From positions 1 through 64,000 of the forward strand of contig DATLXU010000077.1 of the NCBI GenBank assembly GCA_035575515.1: 64,000 nucleotides of DNA, written 5' to 3'. The notes below the pieces were generated by a model. The model saw only the letters and a program-made list of their open reading frames with translations, was not told the DNA's origin and did not search any database. Source of the DNA: DATLXU01 sp035575515. Lineage in GTDB: Bacteria > Acidobacteriota > Blastocatellia > UBA7656. Made by a program: the position numbers and the translations under genes. Shown one piece after another: positions 33,699-42,409 of this stretch (positions are counted from its first letter, which is position 1; every line of letters begins with the position of its first letter).

Positions 33699-34340
33699 TC
33701 AGGGCTTCTTGACCGGAGCGGCTGGCGTTGTCGTCTGCGGTTTCGGCTGGGCCGGAGCAGCCGCGCCAGCAACCGGGTTGGCCTTGTTGTATTCGTTGAC
33801 GAAATCGTCCGTCACGTCCGTGCCGGGGCTGATGTAGGCGAGCGAGCCGGTCTGAGCCGCGCCCGCGAGATCAATTATCATCACGATGCCGCGCTGCGCC
33901 GCGTATGATTGAAGAAACTGCGTGACTTTGTCCCAGACGGGCTTGGTTGCTGTGGCGAGCGCCTTATCAATCTCGCCCTTCAGGTCTTCCTGCTCGCGCG
34001 TGCCCTGCTTCTTCAAATCGTCGTAGCGGGCCTGCATCTCGGCGAGCTTGTCTTGCGCAAGTGACGGCCCCTTGGTGCGAATGTCATTTTCGAGCGTCTT
34101 CATCTCGTTGGCCATCTGCTCGAGCTTCGAGTATCGAGGTTTGAACTGGTTATCAACCTGCTCGTATTTCTGCCTCAACTCGCCGATTGCGCCGGGCAAT
34201 TTCTGTGTGTTAATGACGACAATCTTCCCGTCGGGGATAGCGCCGCCGACGCCTGCCTGCGTAGCCTGCTGCGCCGAAGCGACTGCCGCCACCGCTGCTA
34301 TCATCAATGCTGCAAGCGCAGCAAACTTCTTCTTGACCAT
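33699..34340 (-). CDS. OmpH/Skp-family periplasmic chaperone, copy 1
   Basis: A 213-aa paralogue of the next gene, with signal peptide (about 1-23), DGKIVVINTQKLPGAIGELRQKYEQ, a coiled-coil middle and GIVMIIDLAGAAQTG. Both copies share the ending FVNEYNKANPVA / FISEYNKANPVA then a Pro-rich tail, so they arose by tandem duplication followed by strong divergence. The 21-bp gap between them implies one transcript; bamA is 156 bp upstream with a repeat island between. Confidence 0.85.
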   Translation of the reverse strand: MVKKKFAALAALMIAAVAAVASAQQATQAGVGGAIPDGKIVVINTQKLPGAIGELRQKYEQVDNQFKPRYSKLEQMANEMKTLENDIRTKGPSLAQDKLAEMQARYDDLKKQGTREQEDLKGEIDKALATATKPVWDKVTQFLQSYAAQRGIVMIIDLAGAAQTGSLAYISPGTDVTDDFVNEYNKANPVAGAAAPAQPKPQTTTPAAPVKKP

Positions 34341-34417
34341 AACCGCTCCTGTTAATTTTAGAATGAGTCGGACTACTTGTTAGCGTCGCCCGTTACCTGA
34401 GAAAAGTGAATTATACC

Positions 34418-34491
34418 AGCGGTCAGGGGTCAGTGGCCAGTGGTCGGTTATTTTTCCTTTCGCTGACGCCCAACCCCTGACCGCTGACACC
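34418..34491. repeat. Heptamer-repeat hairpin island 9 (CAGTGGT words)
   Basis: A perfect 13-base stem, AGCGGTCAGGGGT (34418-34430) with its complement (34473-34485), extended by GGTCAGTGGCCAGTGGTCGG on the left. It fills the bamA-ompH gap and ends 5 bases from the bamA stop. Confidence 0.8.
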
Positions 34492-34496
34492 CGATG

Positions 34497-37439
34497 CTAG
34501 AACGTTCTGCCAACCGAAAAGCGAACTGCGCGCTTTTCTTCAAAGAAGAACGGGTTGTCGGCCTTCGCGTTCGGATTCCACGCGAATATCAAACGGAAAG
34601 GCACGTTGATGACCGGAACCTGTATGCGGAACTCGCCGCCGAGGCTGTAGCGATAGTTGTCAAATATGCCAGCCACCGCGTCCGAAAGCAGAGCCGTGCG
34701 CGTCCGTTGCTGCTCGCCTTTGATGAGCACCTGCTTGAAGCCGGGCGGGATTCCGCACGGCTGAGACTCAGGCGGACATCCGCGATTTATCTCGCGCTGG
34801 GTCGCTCTCTCCCCGCGCGGGTTAAGTATCACAGAGCCGAGTATCTGGTCGGGCAGAAACTCTGTCTGCTCAAGCTGATTGCCCAGCCCGCGCAGGTTGA
34901 AGACCGAGCCGATGTCGAAAAACGGCACGAACTGCAACGGTCCGATGAGCGGAACACGATATTCGGCATTGAAAAGCAATTGCGTGTCGCCGCCGATGAA
35001 AGCAGGGAAGTCTGGAAACAGTGTCGGATTCCCCTGATTGTTTAGAGTGAACTCTTCGAGCACGCTCGGCGCAATGCTCTCGCTGTTCGCGTTCGAGGGC
35101 CTGCGCACTGGAAGGCGATTGCCAGCAAAGTCTGTCGCAAAGACATTGCGCGTTGTGAAGGTCGTGCGCACCGGAGCCGTAGGCGATATGCCACGGATGT
35201 TGTAGCCGCGAATCGAATCTTCGCCGCCGAGGAAGAACCGCGCAAACAAGGGCGTTCCCCCAATGAACGAAAGTGAGTTGGATTGGAACCGCTCGCCGAA
35301 CGGGCTTATGTGCCCGAACAACGCGCGGAAGCCGAACGTGCGCAGGCGACCCGATTCTAATCGCGCGGCGGTCTTTGGCCCGGCAAATAGCGGGAAGAAG
35401 ACTTTGTACTCAGCCGTCGGCTCTATCGTGTTTATCTTGCCGCCGAGCGGCCCGCCAGAAAACGACATGCCGAGAGTAATTGATTGCCCGCTCGTCGGGT
35501 CGAGCGATGAGTTGAGCGTGTTGTAAATGATGGTCGGCGTTACGGTGCTCTGCGTCACGCCGCTCTGGCGGAACGTCACCGGAATGTCGTTGGTCGGATC
35601 CGAGTCGCGGTTCACTTCCGGGTCAATGATGTCCGTCGTGCGGAATGAATAAGAGAGTCCGAGGCGAACGAATCGGCCCATGCGGAATCGCTTGGCGAAA
35701 TAACTGAGCGGAGCGCTGGCCGAAATAGACGCGCCGGTCGTGCGCTGCGTGAAAAGAGATTTTCCGCTGAACGACGAGAAGAAGCTCGGATTCGTAAACA
35801 ACCCGAAGCCCTGCCCGATGAATTGATAGTCTTGATAGAAAATGCTGAAGCCCAGACTGATTGGGCGACCTCTGAAGTACGGCTCGGTAAATCCGAACGA
35901 CAGAATCTTCTGGCGATTGCCCGCAGCTATCGCGACCGAAAGCGATTCGCCGTAGCCGAGCAGGTTGTTCGTCGAGTAATCAATGCCAATGTAAGAGCCG
36001 CCGATGCCAGACAGCCCGCCTGTGAAGCTTATCTGCTGGCGGCCTTTCTCCTGCACCTTGATCATTATGTCGGCCTGGCCCTCGCGTTCGTTCGTATTGA
36101 TCGTCGCGTCTTCTTCCTTAATTTGCTCGAAGTATCCGAGCTGGTTCAATCGCAGCAGGCTCAAATCGAACAACTGCTTGTTGTACCGCTCGCCTTCGTT
36201 CAGCAGCACTTCGCGGCGAAGCACGTTGTCGCGAGTAAAGGTGTTGCCGATGAACTCCAGCCGGTGCAGCGTGTACTGCTTGCCCTCTTCCATCGCAAAG
36301 GTAATGTCGACCGTGCCTTTGGTCGGGTCTGCGGGGTCATCGTGGAATTCAGGCACGAACCCTGCGTTGAATTGAATGTAGCCGCGCGAGCCATAGAGCT
36401 TCTTCAGGTTGTCGAGCCCCTTTTGAATTACGCTGTAGCCTTTGACGATGTCGCCCGGCTTGAGTCCGATGACCGACTTGATTTCATCTGCAGTGAACTC
36501 GGTGTTGTCCTCGACTTTGATTTCGCCCGCGCGGTACTGGCGGCCTTCGTCAACGGGAATGACGATCTTCAAGCCCTGCCCTTTGTGGCCGATCAGCGGA
36601 AGCCATGTGCCGACCTTGCCGACCTGCTCAACCTGCGGCTCGCCGAATCGCGCTTTCAGATAACCGTTGTCGACATAGACGAGCACGCGCAGGCGGTCAA
36701 GATCGCTTTCGAGCTTCTCCTTGTGATAAATATCTTTCGATGTGAAGGTGGTGAACAGGCCGAGCTCTTTGACGAGCTTCATCCGGCTGCGAAGATGGCC
36801 GTCGGAGAATACCTTGTTGCCCTCGAATTCGATGTCTGCGACGCGGTATCGCGGGCCTTCATCAATCTTGAACGTGAGCGCGACGGCTGTGGCAGAGATT
36901 TGCTCAAGCTCAGGTTCGACCTTCGCTTCGGGTCTGCCCTGATTGGCGAGCAGGTCTTTAATGACGGCTGCGGCGCGGCGCGCTTTGACGGGATCGTACT
37001 GCGACTCTTTCGATAACCCAACTGAGCGTTTGCGGAACTCTTCGAGCACTGTGGATTGCTGAATTGATTTCAGCCCTTCATATCTGATGTCGAGCAGCAG
37101 CGGGCGCTCTTTAACCTCGAAGGTGACGATCTTGCCGCCGCGCGTGCCCTCTTCTGCGAAGACTTTCACGTCCTCAAAGTGTCCCTGCGCGTAGAGCGCG
37201 CGAACGTCGCGGTCAAGCTGCTGCGGGTTGTAGGGGTCGCCCTCGCGCGTGGCAATCCAGATTCTTATGGTTGATTCAGGGATGCGGCGATTGCCGCGAA
37301 TCAGGACCTGCTCGACCGTGGGATTCTGCGCGCGGCTTGCGATGGCGAGCCGCCCGAATTGTAGAAGCCTTCCTGAAATCGGCCATGCACATACGGCAGC
37401 CGTGAGCACGACTAATAAGCAAAGAACACGCTTACTCAT
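34497..37439 (-). CDS. bamA: Outer membrane protein assembly factor BamA
   Basis: A 980-aa Omp85 protein that inserts beta-barrels into the outer membrane. An N-terminal hydrophobic leader is followed by five POTRA domains (about 40-470, for example VEQVLIRGNRRIPESTIR, YRVADIEFEGNKVF, YTLHRLEFIGNTFTRDNVLRREV) and a 16-strand barrel (about 480-980). The conserved loop motif appears as SIRGYNIRG, and the last residues FSVGRTF end in Phe as required for barrel recognition. It is longer than the E. coli protein (810), from barrel loop insertions. Two skp-like genes follow. Confidence 0.95.
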   Translation of the reverse strand: MSKRVLCLLVVLTAAVCAWPISGRLLQFGRLAIASRAQNPTVEQVLIRGNRRIPESTIRIWIATREGDPYNPQQLDRDVRALYAQGHFEDVKVFAEEGTRGGKIVTFEVKERPLLLDIRYEGLKSIQQSTVLEEFRKRSVGLSKESQYDPVKARRAAAVIKDLLANQGRPEAKVEPELEQISATAVALTFKIDEGPRYRVADIEFEGNKVFSDGHLRSRMKLVKELGLFTTFTSKDIYHKEKLESDLDRLRVLVYVDNGYLKARFGEPQVEQVGKVGTWLPLIGHKGQGLKIVIPVDEGRQYRAGEIKVEDNTEFTADEIKSVIGLKPGDIVKGYSVIQKGLDNLKKLYGSRGYIQFNAGFVPEFHDDPADPTKGTVDITFAMEEGKQYTLHRLEFIGNTFTRDNVLRREVLLNEGERYNKQLFDLSLLRLNQLGYFEQIKEEDATINTNEREGQADIMIKVQEKGRQQISFTGGLSGIGGSYIGIDYSTNNLLGYGESLSVAIAAGNRQKILSFGFTEPYFRGRPISLGFSIFYQDYQFIGQGFGLFTNPSFFSSFSGKSLFTQRTTGASISASAPLSYFAKRFRMGRFVRLGLSYSFRTTDIIDPEVNRDSDPTNDIPVTFRQSGVTQSTVTPTIIYNTLNSSLDPTSGQSITLGMSFSGGPLGGKINTIEPTAEYKVFFPLFAGPKTAARLESGRLRTFGFRALFGHISPFGERFQSNSLSFIGGTPLFARFFLGGEDSIRGYNIRGISPTAPVRTTFTTRNVFATDFAGNRLPVRRPSNANSESIAPSVLEEFTLNNQGNPTLFPDFPAFIGGDTQLLFNAEYRVPLIGPLQFVPFFDIGSVFNLRGLGNQLEQTEFLPDQILGSVILNPRGERATQREINRGCPPESQPCGIPPGFKQVLIKGEQQRTRTALLSDAVAGIFDNYRYSLGGEFRIQVPVINVPFRLIFAWNPNAKADNPFFFEEKRAVRFSVGRTF

Positions 37440-37738
37440 AGATTGATTGCACGCTCCCTAGATAATGCGGAGTTCGTTCCGATCTTTCAGCCTCATTATT
37501 AAAATATGATCCTGAACCAGCTTGCACCGAACCAGAAGCCGCTGGGGCGAGCCGCGCTTGATTTTGGTCAGAGCGACGCGTAGCGAATCGCCCAACTCGC
37601 GTCTGAGCAGTCTAATATAGTCGTTCAACGCTGGCTTTTCATCTCTCACCAAAATATAGAACGCGGCTGTGACCCGTTATTGTAACAAAAATGCAGCAGA
37701 TTAAGCCAACTGCAAAGTCTGTATTCAGGGCGCAGATA
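37440..37738. other. bamA upstream region
   Basis: About 300 bp before bamA. A 64-codon minus-strand frame (37458-37652, GTG start) exists, but it has no ribosome site and resembles no family I know, so I do not call it a gene. The bamA promoter should be here; a clear -35/-10 pair is not evident. Confidence 0.4.
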
Positions 37739-37791
37739 AAAGGCCGCAAGCGTAGAGCTTATGGCTTCGACTCTACACCTGCGGCCTTGAT
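37739..37791 (-). terminator. Terminator after clpC
   Basis: A long hairpin: AAGGCCGCA and GTAGAG on the left pair with CTCTAC and TGCGGCCTT on the right, with a 3-base internal loop. On the minus strand it is followed by TTTTAT. It lies 20 bases past the clpC stop. Confidence 0.85.
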
Positions 37792-37809
37792 GTTACACGC
37801 AAGAGAGGT

Positions 37810-40248
37810 TTACTGCACGAGCAGCGCGTCGCCGAGTTCTTCCAGCTCTACGGGGCGGTAGCCGAGCGCGTCGCCGTCGAGGAATACTTCAACGACCGAC
37901 GCTTCGCTGAACTGCCCGCCGATTAAAGCTTCCGAGAGCGGGTCTTCAACATACTTTTGGAGCGCGCGGCGCAAGGGACGCGCGCCATAGGTGCGATCCG
38001 TGCAGGTCTTTTCGACAATCCATCGCTTGGCCTCTTCGGTCATCTGCACCTGCAGCTTGCGCCGTATCAGCGTGCGATTCAATTGGCTGATTAGCAGCCC
38101 AACTATCTCGAACAGATCAGCGTCCGTCAGCGGCTCGAAAACGATTATCTCATCGAGCCTGTTTATGAATTCAGGATTGAATGTTTGCTTGACGGCCTGC
38201 ATTACGCCTTCTTCTACGGTGATCTTCTGGTCGCGCGCCGATGCTTGAAATCCCAATCGCCCTCGCTTCTGAATGAACCGCGCGCCGATGTTTGAAGTCA
38301 TGATCAAAATCGTGTTCTTGAAATCAATCGTGTTGCCGAGCGAATCCGTCAGCAAGCCGTCTTCGAGGACCTGCAGCAGAATATTGAACAGGTCGGGATG
38401 CGCTTTTTCAATTTCGTCAAGCAAAAGCACCGAATAAGGATTGCGCTTCACCTTCTCGGTCAACTGGCCGCCTTCTTCGTGGCCGACGTAGCCGGGCGGG
38501 CTTCCGATCAGCTTAGACACGGCGTGCTTCTCCATGTACTCGCTCATATCGAAGCGAATCAGCGCGCGCTCCGATCCAAACAGAAACTCCGCAAGCCTTC
38601 GCGCAACCTCAGTTTTTCCCACACCGGTCGGGCCTAAGAACAAGAATGATCCGACGGGCCGGTTAGGATTCTTCAGCCCTGCGCGGCTGCGGCGAATTGC
38701 GCGTGACAGCGCCGAGATTGCCCTATCCTGGCTGATAATTCGCTTGTGAAGCTCTTCTTCGATGCGAAGCAGCTTTTGCGACTCTTCTTCTTTAAGCGAA
38801 GTGATGGGAATGCCGGTCCATCGCGAGATGACTTCTTCGATATCGTCTTTAGTCACGCAGGGGAACGTCTCAATCTCGATGTTATGCGCCTCGCGCAGCA
38901 TCGCGAGCCGATCCATCTCTTCCTGCTCTTTCTGCTTGAAAATCTTCGCGCGCTCAAAATCGCGCTCCGCTGTTGCGCGCTCATAATTCATCGTGTGGCG
39001 GCGAAGCTTGCGCTGACTGTCCAGTATCTCTGCGGGGAGGTGCGCCTCTCTCAACTTCACTCGCGCGCCCGCCTCGTCAATTATGTCAATTGCTTTATCG
39101 GGCAAAAAGCGGTCGGGGATATAACGGTTCGATTGACAGACGGAAGTCTCAATCGCTTCTTGCGTGTAGCGCACCTGGTGAAAAGTCTCGTAGCGTTCTT
39201 TGATGCCGTCGAGTATCTTTATAGTCTCTTCTTCAGTTGGCGGCGAAACCTTAACCGCTTGAAATCGTCTTTCGAGCGAGCGGTCTTTTTCAATCGTCTT
39301 GCGGAACTCAGCCGGAGTCGTCGCGCCTATGCATTGAATCTCGCCGCGCGAAAGAGCGGGCTTCAAAATGTTTGCCGCGTCGAGCGAGCCTTCAGCCGAG
39401 CCTGCGCCGACGAGCGTGTGAAGCTCGTCGATGAAAATGATGTAGTGCGGATTTTCGATAAGCTCGCGCATGATGGTCTTGAGCCGCTCTTCAAACTGCC
39501 CGCGATACTTCGTGCCTGCGACGATGAGCGACAGATCGAGCGCGAGTATCCGCTTGTCTCGCAGAAACGGCGGAACATCGCCCGCGATTATTCTCTGGGC
39601 CAATCCTTCAACGATGGCGGTCTTTCCGACGCCCGGCTCGCCAATCAGCACGGGGTTATTCTTTGTGCGGCGGCATAGTATCTGAATGACTCTTTCGATT
39701 TCGGCTTCGCGCCCGATGAGCGGGTCGAGTTGATCATTTGCGGCGGCTTCCGTAATGTCGCGGCTGAACTCGGCGAGGTGCGGCGCGTCTTTTTTCTGCG
39801 AGTGGGCGCGGTCGCTGTGCTGAGCGCGCATAAGGTCGTCGCGGATTTGATTTAATCGAAGGCCGCGCTCGTAAAGAATCTCAGCGGCGGGCGATTTCTC
39901 TTCGCGCAATATCCCCAACAGCAAATGCTCGGTCCCGATGTGGCGATGGCTCAGGCGTTCGCTCTCGTCTGCCGCGTAACTCAGCACGCGCTTCGCGCTC
40001 GGCGAAAGCGGCAGGTCGACGGAAGCGGAGACTTTATCGCGCAGCGGCGAGCGCCCTTCGATCTCGCGCCGTATGGATTCTACGGTTGAGTGCGGGCTTC
40101 GGAAGAATTTCTGTGTTAGCTGCTTGTCCTCGCGCAACAGTCCGAGCAGTATGTGCTCTGCTTCGATTGCGTGAGCGCCAAACTGGCTGGCTTCATATCT
40201 TGCGAAGAATATAACGCGGCGCGCTTTCTCGGTATAACGTTCGAACAT
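37810..40248 (-). CDS. clpC: ATP-dependent Clp protease ATP-binding subunit ClpC
   Basis: An 812-aa Hsp100 unfoldase that feeds proteins to ClpP. It has the double Clp N domain (about 1-145, FERYTEKARRVIFFARYEA), AAA1 with GEPGVGKT, a short middle domain with a UVR-like helix (ERAKIFKQKEQEEMDRL), AAA2 with GPTGVGKT and FDMSEYMEKH, and the C-terminal D2-small domain. ATG at 40248 has GGAAGCGAG upstream; the longer frame would translate a repeat arm. It closes the lysS-lolC/E-lolD-clpC run. Confidence 0.95.
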   Translation of the reverse strand: MFERYTEKARRVIFFARYEASQFGAHAIEAEHILLGLLREDKQLTQKFFRSPHSTVESIRREIEGRSPLRDKVSASVDLPLSPSAKRVLSYAADESERLSHRHIGTEHLLLGILREEKSPAAEILYERGLRLNQIRDDLMRAQHSDRAHSQKKDAPHLAEFSRDITEAAANDQLDPLIGREAEIERVIQILCRRTKNNPVLIGEPGVGKTAIVEGLAQRIIAGDVPPFLRDKRILALDLSLIVAGTKYRGQFEERLKTIMRELIENPHYIIFIDELHTLVGAGSAEGSLDAANILKPALSRGEIQCIGATTPAEFRKTIEKDRSLERRFQAVKVSPPTEEETIKILDGIKERYETFHQVRYTQEAIETSVCQSNRYIPDRFLPDKAIDIIDEAGARVKLREAHLPAEILDSQRKLRRHTMNYERATAERDFERAKIFKQKEQEEMDRLAMLREAHNIEIETFPCVTKDDIEEVISRWTGIPITSLKEEESQKLLRIEEELHKRIISQDRAISALSRAIRRSRAGLKNPNRPVGSFLFLGPTGVGKTEVARRLAEFLFGSERALIRFDMSEYMEKHAVSKLIGSPPGYVGHEEGGQLTEKVKRNPYSVLLLDEIEKAHPDLFNILLQVLEDGLLTDSLGNTIDFKNTILIMTSNIGARFIQKRGRLGFQASARDQKITVEEGVMQAVKQTFNPEFINRLDEIIVFEPLTDADLFEIVGLLISQLNRTLIRRKLQVQMTEEAKRWIVEKTCTDRTYGARPLRRALQKYVEDPLSEALIGGQFSEASVVEVFLDGDALGYRPVELEELGDALLVQ

Positions 40249-40267
40249 ACTCGCTTCCGCTGGATGA

Positions 40268-40324
40268 GTTCCGAGTTCAGGGTTCAACCCTGATTTTCCC
40301 GACCCGGAACCCTGAACTCGGAAC
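40268..40324. repeat. Heptamer-repeat hairpin island 10 (GAGTTCC words), perfect 18-bp stem
   Basis: Left arm 40268-40285 GTTCCGAGTTCAGGGTTC is exactly complementary to 40307-40324, with a 21-base loop. It lies 7 bases past the lolD stop (TAA at 40332-40334) and 20 bases before the clpC ATG at 40248, so it could separate expression of the two. The same GAGTTCC words occur inside selB. Confidence 0.85.
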
Positions 40325-40331
40325 CTGAAAC

Positions 40332-41075
40332 TTACTTCAGTCGTCCATCCTCAAGGTGAAGCACGCGGTCGCAGATAGAAGCAAGGCGCTCGTTGTGAGT
40401 TACGATGACCGATGTCAGTTTCTGCGAGCTGTGGACCTCCTTGAGCAGGCTATGAATGCTTTCGCTTGTTTTGCTGTCGAGGTCACCCGTCGGCTCATCT
40501 GCCAGCAGAAGGCGCGGTCCCGCGACCAGCGCTCTCGCCATCGCTACTCTTGCTTGCTCCCCTCCCGATAACTCGCCCGGACGATGATGGGCGCGGTCCT
40601 GAAGTCCTACGCTCGCAAGCAACTCGCAGGCTCGTCGCTCTGCCTCGCGCCGCGATGCGCGACCGATGAGCAGCGGCATCATTGCATTTTCAACGGCTGT
40701 GAACTCGGGCAGCAGGTGATGAAATTGGAAGATGAAACCAATCTCCCTGTTCCGAAACCGTGCCAAGTCTACATCACTCAATTTATAAATGTCAAATTCA
40801 GCCAGTTTTACAGTGCCCGCCGAAGGACGATCCAACCCCCCCATCAAGTGCAATAGGGTTGATTTGCCTGCGCCGCTCGGTCCGACAACAGCAACCATCT
40901 CGCCTTCCGCAATCTCAATGTTCAAGCCTTCAAACACGGTGACGCGGCTGCGACCCGATTTGTAGATTTTCGTCAATCCCTCCGCTTTCAGCAGCGACGC
41001 GGCGACGCGGCAACGCGGCGACGCGGCGATTGAGTCGCTCACCTCGATGGTTTCCGCGTCTGTATGTCCATCCAT
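40332..41075 (-). CDS. lolD: Lipoprotein-releasing ABC transporter ATPase LolD
   Basis: A 247-aa ATPase of the LolCDE/MacB clade. Walker A GPSGAGKST, FQFHHLLPEFTAVENAMMP (the Lol Q-loop region), signature LSGGEQARVAMARAL, Walker B LLLADEPTGDLD. With the adjacent permease it releases lipoproteins from the inner membrane to LolA. The N-terminal 30 residues are longer than usual and are partly encoded by an octamer repeat tract (SPRCRVAAS); the family core begins LLKAEGLTKIYKSG. The ATG at 41075 is the first available. Confidence 0.92.
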   Translation of the reverse strand: MDGHTDAETIEVSDSIAASPRCRVAASLLKAEGLTKIYKSGRSRVTVFEGLNIEIAEGEMVAVVGPSGAGKSTLLHLMGGLDRPSAGTVKLAEFDIYKLSDVDLARFRNREIGFIFQFHHLLPEFTAVENAMMPLLIGRASRREAERRACELLASVGLQDRAHHRPGELSGGEQARVAMARALVAGPRLLLADEPTGDLDSKTSESIHSLLKEVHSSQKLTSVIVTHNERLASICDRVLHLEDGRLK

Positions 41076-41109
41076 ATCTTTAATATTCCTCTCGCCGCGT
41101 CACCGTGTC
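40994..41109. repeat. Octamer-repeat island 11 (GCGACGCG) overlapping the lolD N-terminus
   Basis: Four 8-base units GCGACGCG/GCAACGCG run from 40994 to 41025 inside the lolD coding sequence. A complementary arm TCGCCGCGTCACCGTGTC (41092-41109) lies just after the lolC/E stop side. It has the same two-arm plan as the heptamer islands but an 8-base period. Confidence 0.7.
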
Positions 41110-42357
41110 TCATTCGTACCGCAATCCTTCAACCGGATCAACGCGCGCCGCGCTCCAGGAAGGATAGACGGTTGATAAGAAACTGATGGCAATGCTCACA
41201 ACCGCGACGATTATAACGTCGGGCGCGTGGACGTGGAACGGCAGGTAATCGAGCGCGTAAGCTCCGGGCGGAAGCCCTATCAGCTTTCGCGCGTTTGCGA
41301 ATCGAGCAAAGCCCGCGCCCGCCGCGATGCCTATTATCATGCCGATTACGCCAATCATCAGACCTTGAATCATGAAGACGTACATCACGCTGCGGTTGGT
41401 CGCGCCCATTGATTTCAGTATTGCAATATCGCGCTGCTTCTCCATCACGATCATAATCAGGACAGTGATAATGTTGAGCGCGGCGATGCCGATGACGATC
41501 AACAGCGCGACGCCCGAAAGATATTTTTCGTAACTGAGCGCGCTGTAAATCGGCGCGTTCAACTGTTGCCAGTCCTGCACGGCATACTGCTCGCCGAGCG
41601 CCTGAATAATCTCGCGCCCGATCTGTTTCACTGCGTCAATGTTGTCGACCTTTATCTGAATGAGCTGAACCGCGTCAGGCTGGCCCAACAACCTCTGCGC
41701 CGCCGCGAGCGAGATGTAAGCCCACGTCTGATCGTATTCGGCAAGGCCCGACTCGAACAGTCCCACGACGCGGAACTCGCTGTAGCGCGGCGTTATCTGC
41801 GCATCCATTGCTTGAATTTCAGGCGTGACTATAGTCGCAATCTCTCCGATTTTGAGTCCGACGCTGTCAGCGAGGTCGCGCCCGACGATTATGCCGTCAA
41901 CTTGCCTGCCGCTCTTCTTATCAATTTCAGGCTCGGCAAGTTTCGCCGCGTCGCCCTCGACCGTGAATTGAAAAACTTCGTTCGATTCGCGCGGCCCGCT
42001 CATGTCTGCGCCTTTAATGATTGCGCCGCTCGATTGCTTATCGCCTTGAATGAGAACTTGTTGATAAAGCGTGGCCGATGCGGCCCGTATGTGCGGCAGC
42101 GTTTGCAAGCGTTCGACAAGCTCGCGATAGTTTTCAATCGCAGCGCCGTCCTTGCGCGATAGGTTTATGTGAGCCGTGCCCGACAGAATCTTCGCCTGAA
42201 ACTCTTCGCGAAAGCCCGTCATCATCGCAAGCACGATTATGAGCGAAGCCACACCTGCGGCCACAGCTATCACGGCAATCACCGTGATGACTGAAATCAT
42301 CACCTGCTTGCGCTTGGCTCTGAGGTATCTGAGCGCGATGAACAGTTCGTAGGGCAT
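41110..42357 (-). CDS. Lipoprotein-releasing system permease (LolC/LolE family)
   Basis: A 415-aa permease with four membrane helices (one near 20-48, three at about 275-395) and a large periplasmic domain (about 50-265), the FtsX/MacB fold. FIALRYLRAKRKQVMISVIT is the typical N-terminus. Only one permease gene is present, so the complex is probably a homodimer of a LolC/E-type (LolF-like) protein with LolD. ATG at 42357 was chosen because upstream codons lie in a repeat arm. Its gene follows lysS by 10 bases. Confidence 0.9.
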   Translation of the reverse strand: MPYELFIALRYLRAKRKQVMISVITVIAVIAVAAGVASLIIVLAMMTGFREEFQAKILSGTAHINLSRKDGAAIENYRELVERLQTLPHIRAASATLYQQVLIQGDKQSSGAIIKGADMSGPRESNEVFQFTVEGDAAKLAEPEIDKKSGRQVDGIIVGRDLADSVGLKIGEIATIVTPEIQAMDAQITPRYSEFRVVGLFESGLAEYDQTWAYISLAAAQRLLGQPDAVQLIQIKVDNIDAVKQIGREIIQALGEQYAVQDWQQLNAPIYSALSYEKYLSGVALLIVIGIAALNIITVLIMIVMEKQRDIAILKSMGATNRSVMYVFMIQGLMIGVIGMIIGIAAGAGFARFANARKLIGLPPGAYALDYLPFHVHAPDVIIVAVVSIAISFLSTVYPSWSAARVDPVEGLRYE

Positions 42358-42361
42358 AGCA

Positions 42362-42409
42362 CAGTGGTCAGTGGTCAGTTGGTTTCTCTTCGTGTTCACT
42401 GACCGCTGG
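42362..42409. repeat. Heptamer-repeat island 12 (CAGTGGT words) forming the lysS 3' end
   Basis: Left arm CAGTGGTCAGTGGTCAG (42362-42378) and right arm TTCACTGACCGCTGG (42395-42409) are partly complementary. The lysS stop and its last 12 or so codons, and the region before the lolC/E start, are encoded by the island. Confidence 0.8.

Noticed and set aside
35823..37016. A 397-codon open frame on the plus strand
   Set aside because: It is antisense to bamA, has no ribosome site, and bamA has clear POTRA and barrel homology in the other strand.
37458..37652. A 64-codon minus-strand frame upstream of bamA
   Set aside because: GTG start without ribosome site and no recognisable family; possible but unsupported.
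38746..39678. A 310-codon plus-strand open frame
   Set aside because: It is a shadow of the ClpC AAA domains; composition and motifs belong to the minus strand.
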